A stretch of 64,000 nucleotides of DNA from Kordiimonas lipolytica (GTDB lineage: Bacteria; Pseudomonadota; Alphaproteobacteria; Sphingomonadales; Kordiimonadaceae): assembly GCF_001550065.1 (NCBI RefSeq), contig NZ_LRUB01000002.1, positions 243,925 through 307,924 of the forward strand, written 5' to 3'. How positions within the stretch are numbered: position 1 is the first letter of the stretch; each line of letters opens with the position of its first letter. Below, piece by piece: positions 42,384-52,135 of the stretch. A program made the position numbers and the translations under genes. The notes below the pieces were generated by a model, which was given only the letters and a program-made list of their open reading frames with translations, ran no database searches and was not told the DNA's origin.

Positions 42384-42818
42384 ATGAAAATAATTCCATC
42401 ATTTCCAGGCCTGGCTCCTTCGCCTGACAGCACAGCGGACACAAGCGCGCCTCAACCCAAAGAAGGCACCCGAGAAGCCTTCAGTGAGTATCTGCAGGCT
42501 TTTGATGCCGCGGGAAAGGCGCGTGTGAAGGCCGATTTTGCCCAGAAAGCCGAGGGGTTTGATCCCATTGCCTGGATGTTGCGTGTTCGGCATCTTGGCC
42601 TTTATGACCAGGCCCGCCATGACCTGATGGCCGAAAAGAACCTCGACCATAGCGACCTCGAAAAAATGAGCGAAGAAGACCGTATCATCTTCGAATCACA
42701 GGTTTATGACCGTGTGCGCGATAAGCTTGTTGAGCGCATGGGCAGGCACCATCACTGCCACTGTGACGAGGAAGAGATCAGGCTTTATCGCGCCGCGCCC
42801 TTCCTGATTTCAAACTAA
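42384..42818 (+). CDS. Small tandem paralogue B with His/Cys tail
   Basis: A 144-aa helical protein starting 5 bases after paralogue A. The core (TREAFSEYLQAFDAAGKARV, WMLRVRHLGLYDQARHDL, LEKMSEEDRIIFESQVYDRVRDKL) lines up with it. Unlike A, it ends with GRHHHCHCDEEE before the last 16 residues, a cluster of three His, two Cys and acidic side chains that could bind a metal ion. Function unknown; it precedes mutL by 81 bases. Confidence 0.75.
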   Translation: MKIIPSFPGLAPSPDSTADTSAPQPKEGTREAFSEYLQAFDAAGKARVKADFAQKAEGFDPIAWMLRVRHLGLYDQARHDLMAEKNLDHSDLEKMSEEDRIIFESQVYDRVRDKLVERMGRHHHCHCDEEEIRLYRAAPFLISN

Positions 42819-42899
42819 GTTTCAGCCCCTTTTGCTGCTGGCGATAAATTGCGCTTGGCGGCTCTTCCATGGCCCAGAAAACCCTGATAGGGTCGCGCC

Positions 42900-44822
42900 A
42901 TGACAAGCCAGAACAGACATGATCTTCCGAAACAGGCAGGCATCATCCACCTGCTGAGCGAACGCACCATCAACCGCATTGCGGCAGGTGAGGTGGTCGA
43001 ACGGCCCGCGAGTGCCGTCAAGGAACTGGTGGAGAATTCGGTCGACGCTGGCGCTACCCGCATTGATGTTGTGATGCGCGATGGCGGCAAGGCGCTTATC
43101 CAGGTGGTGGATGATGGCCGCGGCATGGATGCTGAAGAGCTGAGTCTTGCGGTGGAGCGCCACGCAACTTCCAAGCTGAAGGATGACGATCTGGTCAATA
43201 TCGCCTCGCTTGGTTTCCGGGGCGAGGCGCTGGCGTCCATTGGCGCGGTAGCTCGGCTCACCGTTACATCGAAAGCCAGGGGCACAAATGAGGCCTGGGC
43301 CGTGCGCGTAGAAGGCGGGCAAAAGCACGCGGTGGAGCCCGCGGCGCTCACCACAGGCACCCGCATCGAAGTGCGGGACCTGTTTTATTCCACGCCCGCG
43401 CGGCTGAAGTTCATGAAAACGGCGCGCACGGAATATGCCCAGGCAGGCGACGTGATCAAGCGGCTGGCGATGGCGCACCCGGATGTGGCCTTCACCCTGT
43501 CTGACGGGGACCGCACCACCTTCCGCGCCCCGCAGGTGACAAGCCTCACGGGTGATGTACGGCTGGAGCGGCTGGGCGCGATCCTTGGCAAGGAATTCCG
43601 TGAAAACGCGCTTGAGATTGATGCCGAGCGAGAGGAGCTTCGCCTGACCGGTTTTGCGGGCCTGCCAACCTATTCGCGCGGCAATGCCCAGCACCAGTAT
43701 CTTTTCGTCAATGGCAGGCCGGTCAAAGACAAGCTGTTGAACGGGGCCGTACGCGGCGCGTACCAGGACTATCTGGCGCGGGACCGCCACCCCATTCTGG
43801 CGCTGTTCCTCGATGTACCCTCAAGCTTTGTGGACGTGAATGTGCACCCCGCCAAGGCAGAGGTTCGTTTCAAGGACGCTGGCCTTGTGCGGGGCCTTAT
43901 TGTCTCCGCGCTCAGGCACGCGCTCGCTGCAGCCGGGCACCGGGCGTCGACGACCGTCGCAGGCGCAGCGCTTGGTGCCATGCGCCCACACACGGGGCTT
44001 TCCTCCCTGCCGATGGGTCGCCCGCACGAGCGCCCAACCTTGCCTGCTGGATTTAACGAAGTCGCCGAACAGATGTATAGCCCGTCCGCCGGGTCATATG
44101 GCGAGATGCGGGAAAGCCAGCTGGCGTTCGACCGCACGGGCGATATGGCAGCACCTTCCGCCCGCCCGATTGACGAGCAGGCCACCTATGGCGCGCGGGC
44201 GGCGGATGTGCCGCAATCTGCGCCGCAGGACCTCCCCCAAGATTTCCCTCTGGGGACCGCGCGGGGGCAAGTGCACGCCACTTATATCGTTAGCCAAACC
44301 GCCGACGGCATCGTGATCGTTGACCAGCACGCGGCCCACGAACGGCTGGTTTATGAACGCATGAAAAAACAGATCGCAGCTACCGGCGTGGCGCGGCAAA
44401 GCCTGCTGCTGCCGGAAGTGGTGGAACTTGAAGACGGCCCGGCGGAGCGCCTTCTCAAGCGCATTGATGAGCTTGAAGCTTTGGGGTTGGTGATCGAGCC
44501 TTTCGGTGAAGGGGCCGTGGTGGTGCGTGAAGTGCCCGCGATGCTCGGCAAGCTGGACGTGCCGGGCCTTGTGCGCGATCTGGCCGATGAGCTGACAGAC
44601 CTTGATGAAGCGCTGAGCTTAAAGGAAAGCCTTGAAGAGGTGTGCGGCACCATGGCCTGCCACGGCAGCGTGCGCGCGGGCCGCAGGCTGACCGTGGACG
44701 AGATGAATGCATTGTTGCGCGAGATGGAAGCCACGCCGCATTCCGGCCAGTGCAACCATGGCCGCCCGACATACGTGGAGCTGAAGCTCAGCGATATCGA
44801 GAAGCTGTTCGGGAGAAGATAG
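42900..44822 (+). CDS. mutL: DNA mismatch repair protein MutL
   Basis: A 640-aa GHKL-type ATPase. The N-terminal domain has [29 protein letters not shown] (ATP-site Glu and Asn), DDGRGMD, and the GFRGEAL lid. The middle is a transducer domain with [12 protein letters not shown] long variable linker (about 350-440) leads to the C-terminal dimerisation part with [17 protein letters not shown] and the late ACHGSVRAG and GQCNHGRPT segments. The last two suggest the zinc-dependent endonuclease type, though the classical DQHAxxxRxxxE is modified to [12 protein letters not shown]. It couples MutS recognition to strand incision. Confidence 0.96.
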   Translation: MTSQNRHDLPKQAGIIHLLSERTINRIAAGEVVERPASAVKELVENSVDAGATRIDVVMRDGGKALIQVVDDGRGMDAEELSLAVERHATSKLKDDDLVNIASLGFRGEALASIGAVARLTVTSKARGTNEAWAVRVEGGQKHAVEPAALTTGTRIEVRDLFYSTPARLKFMKTARTEYAQAGDVIKRLAMAHPDVAFTLSDGDRTTFRAPQVTSLTGDVRLERLGAILGKEFRENALEIDAEREELRLTGFAGLPTYSRGNAQHQYLFVNGRPVKDKLLNGAVRGAYQDYLARDRHPILALFLDVPSSFVDVNVHPAKAEVRFKDAGLVRGLIVSALRHALAAAGHRASTTVAGAALGAMRPHTGLSSLPMGRPHERPTLPAGFNEVAEQMYSPSAGSYGEMRESQLAFDRTGDMAAPSARPIDEQATYGARAADVPQSAPQDLPQDFPLGTARGQVHATYIVSQTADGIVIVDQHAAHERLVYERMKKQIAATGVARQSLLLPEVVELEDGPAERLLKRIDELEALGLVIEPFGEGAVVVREVPAMLGKLDVPGLVRDLADELTDLDEALSLKESLEEVCGTMACHGSVRAGRRLTVDEMNALLREMEATPHSGQCNHGRPTYVELKLSDIEKLFGRR

Positions 44823-44833
44823 GGAGACGGAGA

Positions 44834-45427
44834 ATGAGCATTCCTCAATCCGAAGTGCCGAAGCATTGGAATTACTTTTTGATGCTAGAAAATGACCTTG
44901 CCCAGATTGCTCGGTATATAGAATTCCACGAGGACAACTACGAGACCTATTCACTCGAATTATCCCGACTTTTAGTGTCTGCATGTGGCGAAGTCGACGC
45001 TGCCATGAAGCAAATTTGTAGTTCTTTGGGAAAAAAGCTTCCCGCAAATCCTAACATTGAAACCTACCGAGAGGTTGTTAGTGAACTCCTTCCAAAGTTT
45101 GCCTCTAAGGAGGTGAGTATTCCCCGATTTGGGTTGATGCTAACTCCTTGGTCAAATTGGCTGGACGATGAACCAAAGCGGCCAAATTGGTGGAAGGGGC
45201 ACAATGGTATAAAACATAGTCGGCATACAGAATTCCAAGAAGGCAATCTTAAGAATGTCCTCAATGCAATGGGCGCATTGTACATTGCACTCGCTTGTTT
45301 CTATTCTAGGAGAGGTGAGGAGCATCGATTGCCTCCTGTGCCAAGTTTATATTTCCCAAAAGGCTTTTACGGCGGAGAAACGTTCGCGGCAGGCTTTTTT
45401 TTCTATAACTTCATAGATTTTCATTAA
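44834..45427 (+). CDS. HEPN-like hypothetical protein, probable transfer
   Basis: A 197-aa protein of unknown role. The pattern (WNYFLMLENDLAQIARYIEFHEDNYETYS, a long helical middle, then WWKGHNGIKHSRHTEFQEGNLKNVLNAMGALYIALAC) recalls helical HEPN-type hypothetical proteins scattered in bacteria. Its DNA is visibly A+T-richer than mutL and DUF2891 on either side, with more AT-ending codons, so recent gain is likely. It overlaps the convergent DUF2891 gene by 17 bases at the stops. HEPN domains are often RNases, but no R-x4-6-H motif is clear here. Confidence 0.7.
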   Translation: MSIPQSEVPKHWNYFLMLENDLAQIARYIEFHEDNYETYSLELSRLLVSACGEVDAAMKQICSSLGKKLPANPNIETYREVVSELLPKFASKEVSIPRFGLMLTPWSNWLDDEPKRPNWWKGHNGIKHSRHTEFQEGNLKNVLNAMGALYIALACFYSRRGEEHRLPPVPSLYFPKGFYGGETFAAGFFFYNFIDFH

Positions 45428-46541
45428 TCCCCCGTTTCGTCTCCAGATAGGTTGCGAAGCTGGCGAGCCAGTGGCTGCCGGCATAATGCTCGTCGCTTAC
45501 GGCCTTGATGCCGGTGTCCTTATGGATGCTGGCGGCGGCAAGAAGCGACGCCTTGCGGGGGTCGCCTTGCGGCAGCGCTGAGGCAATGCCTTCCAGCGCC
45601 CAGGCGCGGGAAAGGTTCACGCCGTCCAGATGCACCAGCTTGCCGTCCGTCGCGTCTTTCACAATCGCGGGCTCAAGCCAATCGCCCTTGCCGTTTCTGG
45701 GGATGCGCGGCAGGAAGCGCCCCAGCCAAACGGCGAAGTCCGCCTGGTTCATCACCCGGCGCATCAGGTCAGCCTCCATCAGGCAGGGGGAGAGGAAATC
45801 TTCGCCCGAAGGCTCATAGCCGATGGGGCAGCTTGTATCGTCCTCATAAAAATCCAGCGTGCGTTCGGTAAGCAGCGCCTCAAATGCACCGTCATCCACC
45901 GTGCGGGCGTAATCCAGCATCAGGCCAAAGGCGAAAGCACTTTGGTTGTGGGTGCCAAGGCGCACGGGATAGGCAAGCTTCGGCAGCCATGCAGTCATCT
46001 TGGCTACAATCGCGTCTTCAAGCGGGCGCAGGGTTTCCCGCCATTTCTGGTGCAACGGGTCACTGCTTTCATGCAGTTCCGCCACCAGTTGCAGGTACCA
46101 GGCGATGCCGTAGGGGCGCTCGAACCCCTTGCGGCCTTCCGCCATATAATAAGCGACTTCGGCTTCGATGTTCTTAGCCGTGAAGCTTTCTGCCAGCGCG
46201 TCTGTTGCAATCTCTGCAAACGGGCCTTCTGGGTCCTGTTTGATCAGGCGCACCAGAAGCCAGTGGCCATGGACTGAGGAGTGCCAGTCGAAGCAGCCAT
46301 AGAAGGCGGGTGTCAGGTCCCGCGGCGCACCTACGTCAGCATCGGAATTCAACACATGGCTGATCTTGTTCGGGTATTCCCGGTGAATGCAGCCAAGCGC
46401 CATACGGGCGAACCGGTCTGTCACCACGCCTTCGCGGGCAGGCGGCAGGGAGATGTCCGCTGTATCATGTTTGGCGCCATCGTCGCAGGCCGTCAGCGTC
46501 AGCCCGCCCAGAAGTGCAAGTGTGAGTGCTGATTTTTTCAC
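45411..46541 (-). CDS. DUF2891 family lipoprotein
   Basis: A 376-aa protein from GTG 46541, chosen because GGGGAGGA lies before it and a lipoprotein signal follows (VKKSALTLALLGGLTLTACDDG). The body matches DUF2891, with FYGCFDWHSSVHGHWLLVRL and FAFGLMLDYARTVDD. The family is predicted to have an alpha/alpha-barrel fold and possible glycan or peptide binding; its reaction is unproven. It should sit in the periplasm, membrane-anchored. Confidence 0.85.
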   Translation of the reverse strand: MKKSALTLALLGGLTLTACDDGAKHDTADISLPPAREGVVTDRFARMALGCIHREYPNKISHVLNSDADVGAPRDLTPAFYGCFDWHSSVHGHWLLVRLIKQDPEGPFAEIATDALAESFTAKNIEAEVAYYMAEGRKGFERPYGIAWYLQLVAELHESSDPLHQKWRETLRPLEDAIVAKMTAWLPKLAYPVRLGTHNQSAFAFGLMLDYARTVDDGAFEALLTERTLDFYEDDTSCPIGYEPSGEDFLSPCLMEADLMRRVMNQADFAVWLGRFLPRIPRNGKGDWLEPAIVKDATDGKLVHLDGVNLSRAWALEGIASALPQGDPRKASLLAAASIHKDTGIKAVSDEHYAGSHWLASFATYLETKRGINENL

Positions 46542-46615
46542 CGGTATCCTCCCCGTGGATTGCTTTTCCAACCCATAGCACCATAGCGGGCGAGACGCCA
46601 CGGTGAAGGGGCAGA

Positions 46616-46644
46616 TTGGCCCGGCCAGCACTTGACCGGGCCAA
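46616..46644 (-). terminator. Hairpin after the frameshifted collar gene
   Basis: TTGGCCCGG and CCGGGCCAA (9-bp stem, 11-base loop) lie 16 bases beyond the stop of the collar pseudogene. The T-run is poor, so it is a weak terminator or a stability element. Confidence 0.45.
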
Positions 46645-46659
46645 AACATATTCAGAAGA

Positions 46660-47314
46660 TCATTCAGGAGATTTTTCGGCGTCGTCTTCAAAGCGGGGCG
46701 GAAAGTCACCTTCCAACATGACGCAGTAATTGACTGTCAGGCGTGGTCCCACGATGGCCATATCCGAGCCAGAACCAGTGGGTGCGATGGTCACGGTGGT
46801 TGTTTCCTCCGGAGAGCTCATTTCCTCTGCCTCGGTTTGCATGTCAGGTTCGGGCGCCATATGGGCATGAGGGGCGGTCATCGCCGCGTCCGATGAGACC
46901 GTAGCTGTGTGCGTATGATACGCTAGTTGATTTTCATTTTGATTGACGTACACGCGCCCAAGGTTGACTCCGACACGGGTTCCGTAGGCTCCCCCCTCCA
47001 TATGGTGTGGGGACAAATTCGCCAACCCCAACAGGGGAACGCATGGCAAGATTTGGCAGGGCAAATGTCTTCACGCCGTCCCCGCCATAACTGTTGCCAT
47101 ATACGGCATAAAGTTCCGGGTTTGCGGTAATTTCAATCAGCTGCCCCCTGGCCTGAGCAGTGCCGACAGGACAATAACTCGCGCCGGTCATGCAGATGTC
47201 GCCAATGTAGGAATACTCTGGCTTGCAGCCTGCCTGGGCCTTGTCAGTGGTGAAAAGGCTGGCGGCGGTGCCGATGACAGCGCATACGGCTAGGTGGGTG
47301 ATCTTAAGTGTCAT
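46660..47314 (-). pseudogene. Collar-domain secreted protein, frameshifted at a G6 tract
   Basis: The N-terminal frame (from 47314) has a signal peptide (MTLKITHLAVCAVIGTAASLFTTDKAQA) and a phage-tail-collar/Mdp-type domain (CMTGASYCPVGTAQARGQL, YGNSYGGDGVKTFALPNLAMRSPVGVG). It runs off-frame after TPYGGG. A second frame continues the domain with GGAYGTRVGVNLGRVYV and YHTHTATVSS through GPRLTVNYCVMLEG. The switch lies at six Gs (46991-46996 on the plus strand as Cs). Removing one G restores a single reading frame. An intact paralogue is at 50.0-50.8 kb. It could be a real mutation, phase variation or a sequencing error. Confidence 0.82.
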
Positions 47315-47519
47315 TGTTGGTCTCCGTGCAGGGGGAGGGAGGGCAGCGTGCGCGCCCATATATGCAACTCAAGACAGGGGGCAGTGCCGCCCCCAAATGC
47401 GGTACTGCAAAGCGATTGTAGGGTGAAGCGGAACAACCAAAAAGGGCATTAAATAAATATATGCTTTTTCAGGTTGTGCTTTCGGGTGATGTCATTGGGC
47501 AAGGTTTCGGCAAGGAAGG

Positions 47520-49907
47520 TCAGGCACTGAAGCGTGCTTTCAGACCCTTGATCAGGGCTTTGCTTTCTTCCATGTGGGCTTCTTCGGTCTCTAGGATCGT
47601 CAAGAACAGCCGCTTCTTGAAGCCTTCAAGGTCATAGTCCGCCGGTAACGGGTCGTCGCCTGCGGCATCCAGCATAAAGTCGACCAGCCTGCTGGCAGCA
47701 TGGAGGCGGCCCCAGATATAGTCATTTTCGCGCGCCTTGCGGCTGAAGAAGGCGCCAAAGTTATAGAGCTGCGTGCCCAGAAGCGGTTGCTGGTCGTGGG
47801 TTTCCTGCATGTTTTCACAGTCCAGCGGGCTGATGCGCGCGACACGGATTTCATCCACCTCCAGCAGGTCGGCGCCTTGGCTCATGGGCAGCATAAGCAC
47901 GTCATAGAAGGCATACCCCACATAGGCGCGGAACAGCGTCAGGCGAAGCGCATTCTGTGGCAGTACGGAAAGCGCCAGCGCGAAAGTTTCGTCCTGCTCA
48001 TAGTCCAGGTCTTCAAGTTCCATCGCCTTGGCGACGGAATCAAGAAAGGCTGTGATGGCCATGTCATCAACTGGTTGTGTGACCAGACGCTCGAAGATGG
48101 CCTCGTCAAAATGCTCGGGTGCCCAGCGGGTACGGTAGCTTTCCAGCATGGTATAGATCTGGCGCTTGATTTTCTTGACCGGTTCCACCAGGTGGCTCTG
48201 GTTGTCTTGCTGCATGAAACGGTTCAGCTTCATGATCACAAAGCGCAAGCGCCGGATGCGGTAGTCTACATCCAGTTCACGCAAACGCCGCACATGGTGC
48301 TGCTGACCTTGTTCAGGCACGATATCCACGACGCCGCCTTCGGGGCACAACATGCCTTTGCGTTCGGCCCACTGCCGCAGGGCCTCAAACATGTCGGATT
48401 CTGATAACTTCACGCCGCGAAGTGCCGCACCTTCCACCATCAGCTGCGCGAGCCGCTCGAACATGCGAACGGTCTTTGACTGCATATAGCTTGAATAGCT
48501 GAAGCCTGTGTGCTTGTGCGCTTCTTCGTGCGCGCGCTCACGCCAGCTGGCAAGCATGGCGGTGTCCACCTTGCGCTCCTGGTCCAGGTTCAGCACCTTG
48601 TCAACTAGGCGGTTGACCTGTGCTTCTGCCGATTGCAGCGTGGCCTCGAACCGGCGGGCGTTTTTATTCTGCTTGTCGATGGCGCGCAGGTCCTCATATA
48701 TCGGCTCACGGCGCGGGATTTCAGCAAGAGCAGACAGGATCGTGCGGAAGAAACCGGGCAATTCCTTGTGGCGCTGACCCTCAAGCAGGCTTTGCGGGTC
48801 GTCCGGCAGGGGGTCGACATAGATGATGCGGCGGTCTACCTCGCGGTGAGCCGGGCGCTCATACACCGCCCCGATCGCTGCGCCAAATGGTTTGTTGTTG
48901 GTGACACCGCCATCAATGAAGGACATGTCATAAAGGGTGTCCATATCGCTCACGAGCGCGGGGAAGTTCTTGGTCATGAAGGCATCACGGCCAGGCCATG
49001 GTTGCCGCCTTGCCTTCAGGCGTTCTTCCAGGTCCTTGAACCTGAGCGGGGGGAAGGCGCCCGGGAAGCTGGATGTCGCCCTTGCGGCAAAACCAAGGCC
49101 GGGGATGTTGTCGTCGCCAAAGTCACTTACCATGGCGCCGGTGGCGGCCTGGCGGAAGCCGAAATTAAGCGTGACACCGTGCTGGTGCTCAAGCACTTCC
49201 TTGGGGTCATGAAGCTTGATGCGCCGCGGCTGGCCGAAAAAGTTGGTCAGGCTGACGAACAGGTCCAGCTTGTGACCTGGCGGCATCAGTGTGTGGCCAC
49301 TATCTACCTGGCCCATATTTTCGCAGGCGTTCAGCATCCATGTCAGCATATGGGTGCCGGAAAAAGGCGGCTGGAACCAGCGGGAGCGAACAAAACGGAA
49401 GAGCTTGCGCTTTGTTTCCTGGTCAGGCGCATGGTCCCCAAACGCCTTGCCGCCGAAAAGCCAGATGAAGGGGTAAAACCACAGTTTGCTGGTGCGGTCG
49501 GCGATGGTGTCTTCTTCCATCAGTTCTTCAATGTCTGCCAGGTTGAGCCACATGGTTCGTAGGGGATCGAAATCCAGGTCGTGCGCCAAGGCTCGGGCCA
49601 GGAAGATGCCGTTGATGCCTCCGGCTGATGCACCTGAGACAACATCCACAATCACCCGAAGTTCAAGTTTGCGCCCGATGGCCTGGAACAGCTCAAAATA
49701 GAGGCTTTCCGTGTCGGTACGGTAAGGGCGTTTCGGCGCTGCTTTGTCAAAGGTGGTCGCAGCACGTTCGATCCGGTCGGATACGCCGTGATAGGCTTTT
49801 GAGGCGCGCACAAGTTTCAGGACCTCGCTTGAGATGCCGTTCATATAGATGGCGAGCGATGCCCCGCCATAACATACAAGCGCCAGTCTGAGTTCCTTTT
49901 CCCGCAT
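47520..49907 (-). CDS. Patatin-like phospholipase
   Basis: A 795-aa protein of the large patatin-related family (TIGR03607 type). The oxyanion segment CYGGASLAIYMNGISSEV, the nucleophile elbow GASAGGINGIFLA (GxSxG) and the catalytic DGGVTNNKPFGAA are all seen in the first 350 residues. The C-terminal half is a long helical region of the DUF3376 type. Patatins hydrolyse acyl esters of phospholipids. It lies between the two collar-domain genes, all on one strand, but 134- and 205-base gaps separate them. Confidence 0.9.
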   Translation of the reverse strand: MREKELRLALVCYGGASLAIYMNGISSEVLKLVRASKAYHGVSDRIERAATTFDKAAPKRPYRTDTESLYFELFQAIGRKLELRVIVDVVSGASAGGINGIFLARALAHDLDFDPLRTMWLNLADIEELMEEDTIADRTSKLWFYPFIWLFGGKAFGDHAPDQETKRKLFRFVRSRWFQPPFSGTHMLTWMLNACENMGQVDSGHTLMPPGHKLDLFVSLTNFFGQPRRIKLHDPKEVLEHQHGVTLNFGFRQAATGAMVSDFGDDNIPGLGFAARATSSFPGAFPPLRFKDLEERLKARRQPWPGRDAFMTKNFPALVSDMDTLYDMSFIDGGVTNNKPFGAAIGAVYERPAHREVDRRIIYVDPLPDDPQSLLEGQRHKELPGFFRTILSALAEIPRREPIYEDLRAIDKQNKNARRFEATLQSAEAQVNRLVDKVLNLDQERKVDTAMLASWRERAHEEAHKHTGFSYSSYMQSKTVRMFERLAQLMVEGAALRGVKLSESDMFEALRQWAERKGMLCPEGGVVDIVPEQGQQHHVRRLRELDVDYRIRRLRFVIMKLNRFMQQDNQSHLVEPVKKIKRQIYTMLESYRTRWAPEHFDEAIFERLVTQPVDDMAITAFLDSVAKAMELEDLDYEQDETFALALSVLPQNALRLTLFRAYVGYAFYDVLMLPMSQGADLLEVDEIRVARISPLDCENMQETHDQQPLLGTQLYNFGAFFSRKARENDYIWGRLHAASRLVDFMLDAAGDDPLPADYDLEGFKKRLFLTILETEEAHMEESKALIKGLKARFSA

Positions 49908-49991
49908 ATCCGCCTAAATCCTTATGCGAGCTGCGGTGTCCGCAACCCTATGGATAGTTTGCGGTTTTTTGCGCGAAACGCAAATGGTTGT

Positions 49992-50015
49992 TTGGCCGGA
50001 CGAATGGGTCCGGCC
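49992..50015 (-). terminator. Hairpin after the intact collar gene
   Basis: TGGCCGGAC and GTCCGGCCA form a 9-bp stem with a 6-base loop, 27 bases beyond the stop. The stem shares the GGCC-GG make-up of the one after the frameshifted copy. Confidence 0.5.
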
Positions 50016-50041
50016 AGAACGCATTTCTCTGTATCGTGATT

Positions 50042-50755
50042 TTAGTCCGGGCGCACGGGGTATATGCCACCCGTGACGATACAGTACCGAAGGCCAAGTT
50101 GTGGGCTCACGACATTGATTGATTGCCCGCTTCCTGTGCTCGAAACCCTCACTGTCCCGCCGGTGTTGGTGCCCCCGGAAACGCCGGCCAGTGGGATGGT
50201 CGTATTGCCTGGGCCAGAAAACAGATTTACGTCGTCGCCAGGCTGCAGGCCGGTGTTTGGCTCGGCAAGCATGTTCTTGTCTGTCACTTTATGGGCGGTG
50301 GCGTCTTGCGCAGCGACTTCGACTTTGACTGGCTCACTTGGGTTTGGCGTAAAGAGAGCCTGATGGGTATGCGGTGGCATTTGGTCAACGGTTTGGTACA
50401 CGCTTTCTGCGCCCCGCTGTTCGCCAAGAGTAATGTTTGTCAGGCCCGGGGCTTGCCCAACGCCTACGGGTGTCCTGCCGCGCAGGTCTGGCAGTCGGAA
50501 AGTGCGGACACCATCGCCGCCATAGGTATTTCCAAGCAGGGAATAGAGCGTCATATTTTCCTTGATTGGCAGTATTTGGCCGTCGGCTTCCAAAGTACCT
50601 CTGGGGCAATAGCTGGCCGCAGTCAGGCAAACCGATCCTGTGTAAGACTCCATATTGCAGCTGGCCCCGGCAGCGCTGGAGAGGGCAAGAGATGCAATCC
50701 CAAGCGTGAAGGCACTTAAGCGCATGTAGTGACGGTACTTTGGTGTGGTGTTCAT
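50042..50755 (-). CDS. Collar-domain (Mdp-like) secreted protein
   Basis: A 237-aa protein. A signal peptide (MRLSAFTLGIASLALSSAAGA after a short basic extension) precedes a phage-tail-collar/microcystin-dependent-protein domain: CLTAASYCPRGTLEADGQ, NTYGGDGVRTFRLPDLRGRTPVGVGQ, and YQTVDQMPPHTHQALF. The C-terminus has SVVS-type turns ending RYCIVTGGIYP. Cysteines suggest a disulfide. The ATG at 50755 follows AAGGAAAA; a longer upstream frame lacks signal features. Such proteins are secreted or surface-associated and of unknown role, distinct from true phage tails. Confidence 0.82.
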   Translation of the reverse strand: MNTTPKYRHYMRLSAFTLGIASLALSSAAGASCNMESYTGSVCLTAASYCPRGTLEADGQILPIKENMTLYSLLGNTYGGDGVRTFRLPDLRGRTPVGVGQAPGLTNITLGEQRGAESVYQTVDQMPPHTHQALFTPNPSEPVKVEVAAQDATAHKVTDKNMLAEPNTGLQPGDDVNLFSGPGNTTIPLAGVSGGTNTGGTVRVSSTGSGQSINVVSPQLGLRYCIVTGGIYPVRPD

Positions 50756-51051
50756 CGAGTTTTCCTTGTTGCTGGACCTTGCATGATGTCGGCCATCAGA
50801 AAATGTTGCCGAAATTCGTGTCCGCCCTCTGCCGCACGCCTGCGTTCTGGGCGGCAAATGAAAATGTCTTATAGATTGTATTTTGGTGCAAATTATTTGC
50901 GCAAAAGTTGTTATGCGTGAGTTGTACAAGCATTGGCAGATGTCGGGCGTGTGCGCTCAGTTGGTCTAAACCTAAGATTAAAAAGGGTTTTACCCGGTGA
51001 CGGCTTAGGCTTGCTGCGCTAGATTGCGGAGAAACTCAGGAGCAGTGAAAC

Positions 51052-52062
51052 TTGACGGATTCCATGGTAGTAGATCCCAATTGGTGGCCGCACCGGTATG
51101 ACCCGGCGCGCGGGCATGTGCATTTTATTCGCGCCTCCCGCGATGATCACCGGGAGGCTGTGTTCCTGACGGACGAGTATCTGAAGGATGCGGCAAACCC
51201 GAGGGCGACCGGTCTGGGGGTGGCAGCCCAAGCAGGCGATAGCGCTCCCCTCCATTTTATTTTTCATTCGGCCTATTGCTGTTCCACATTGCTGGCGCGC
51301 GCTTTCGACCTTCCGGGCGTTTCTATGGGGCTGAAGGAACCGCAGATACTCAATGATTTGTCGGGATGGAGGATGCGCGGGGCAAAGCCACAGGAGCTGG
51401 CGAGCGTGATGTCGGGCGTGCTGTCAGTTCTGGCGCGCCCCTTCGCTGATGGTGAAGCCGTTGTTGTGAAGCCGTCCAATTTGGTGAACGGCCTTGCCGG
51501 ACTGATGCTGTACGTTAAGCCTGATTCAAACGCCGTATTCCTGTATGCGCCCCTTCGGGATTTCCTGGGCTCGATCGCTCGCAAGGGTATGTTTGGACGC
51601 CTATGGGTTCGCGAATTAATGGTCAAGCAGATGCGCGAGGGGCTGATAGACCTCGGGTTTCAGGGCGAAGACTACCTCCAGCTTACCGACCTGCAGGCTG
51701 CTGCTGTCGGGTGGCTGGCACAGCACGCCATGTTTGCCCAGATTGTGCAGAAGTTTGGTCCGTCAAGAATCCGGACACTCGACAGCACAAAGCTGATGGG
51801 CGCGCCGGGGGAGATGATGGCGGCTTTGCTTCGACACTTTGGCCTATCCATGGCGGATGACGAGCTTGAAGCGCTTGTTGATGGGCCTGTGTTCAGGCAG
51901 CACTCCAAAAACGATCAGGCCTTTGATGCCGACGCCCGCGATGCGGCCCGTCGGGAGGGCGAGAGGCTTTATGCCGATGAGATAGACAAGGTTCATGCCT
52001 GGGCTGAGGCTGTGGCGAAAAACGCCGGTGTACCCCTGGCTTTGCATGCGCCTCTTATTTGA
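51052..52062 (+). CDS. Sulfotransferase-like P-loop protein
   Basis: A 336-aa protein. The segment HFIFHSAYCCSTLLARAFD (about residues 67-85) resembles the PAPS-binding 5'-PSB loop of sulfotransferases with Ser-Thr-Leu-Leu. LYAPLRDFLGSIARKGM and the later FGPSRIRTLDSTKLMG fit the family's second half. The acceptor and even the sulfonyl transfer activity are unproven. TTG 51052 is preferred as start because AGGAG lies 9 bases before it. It converges on the TonB-dependent receptor across a strong shared terminator. Confidence 0.65.
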   Translation: MTDSMVVDPNWWPHRYDPARGHVHFIRASRDDHREAVFLTDEYLKDAANPRATGLGVAAQAGDSAPLHFIFHSAYCCSTLLARAFDLPGVSMGLKEPQILNDLSGWRMRGAKPQELASVMSGVLSVLARPFADGEAVVVKPSNLVNGLAGLMLYVKPDSNAVFLYAPLRDFLGSIARKGMFGRLWVRELMVKQMREGLIDLGFQGEDYLQLTDLQAAAVGWLAQHAMFAQIVQKFGPSRIRTLDSTKLMGAPGEMMAALLRHFGLSMADDELEALVDGPVFRQHSKNDQAFDADARDAARREGERLYADEIDKVHAWAEAVAKNAGVPLALHAPLI

Positions 52063-52087
52063 CCCCCTTTATTGATCCCCAAAGAAA

Positions 52088-52110
52088 AAGGCGGGCCAAA
52101 AGCCCGCCTT
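52088..52110. terminator. Bidirectional intrinsic terminator
   Basis: AAGGCGGGC-CAAAA-GCCCGCCTT followed by CCTTTTTT on the plus strand and preceded by a run of As that gives Ts on the minus strand. It separates the sulfotransferase-like and receptor genes. Confidence 0.88.
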
Positions 52111-52135
52111 CCTTTTTTGCTATGTCACATCAACC

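Noticed and set aside
47377..47394. GGGGGC-AGTGCC-GCCCCC hairpin as the terminator of the patatin gene
   Set aside because: It lies about 125 bases beyond the stop and has no T-run on the minus strand, so termination is not supported.
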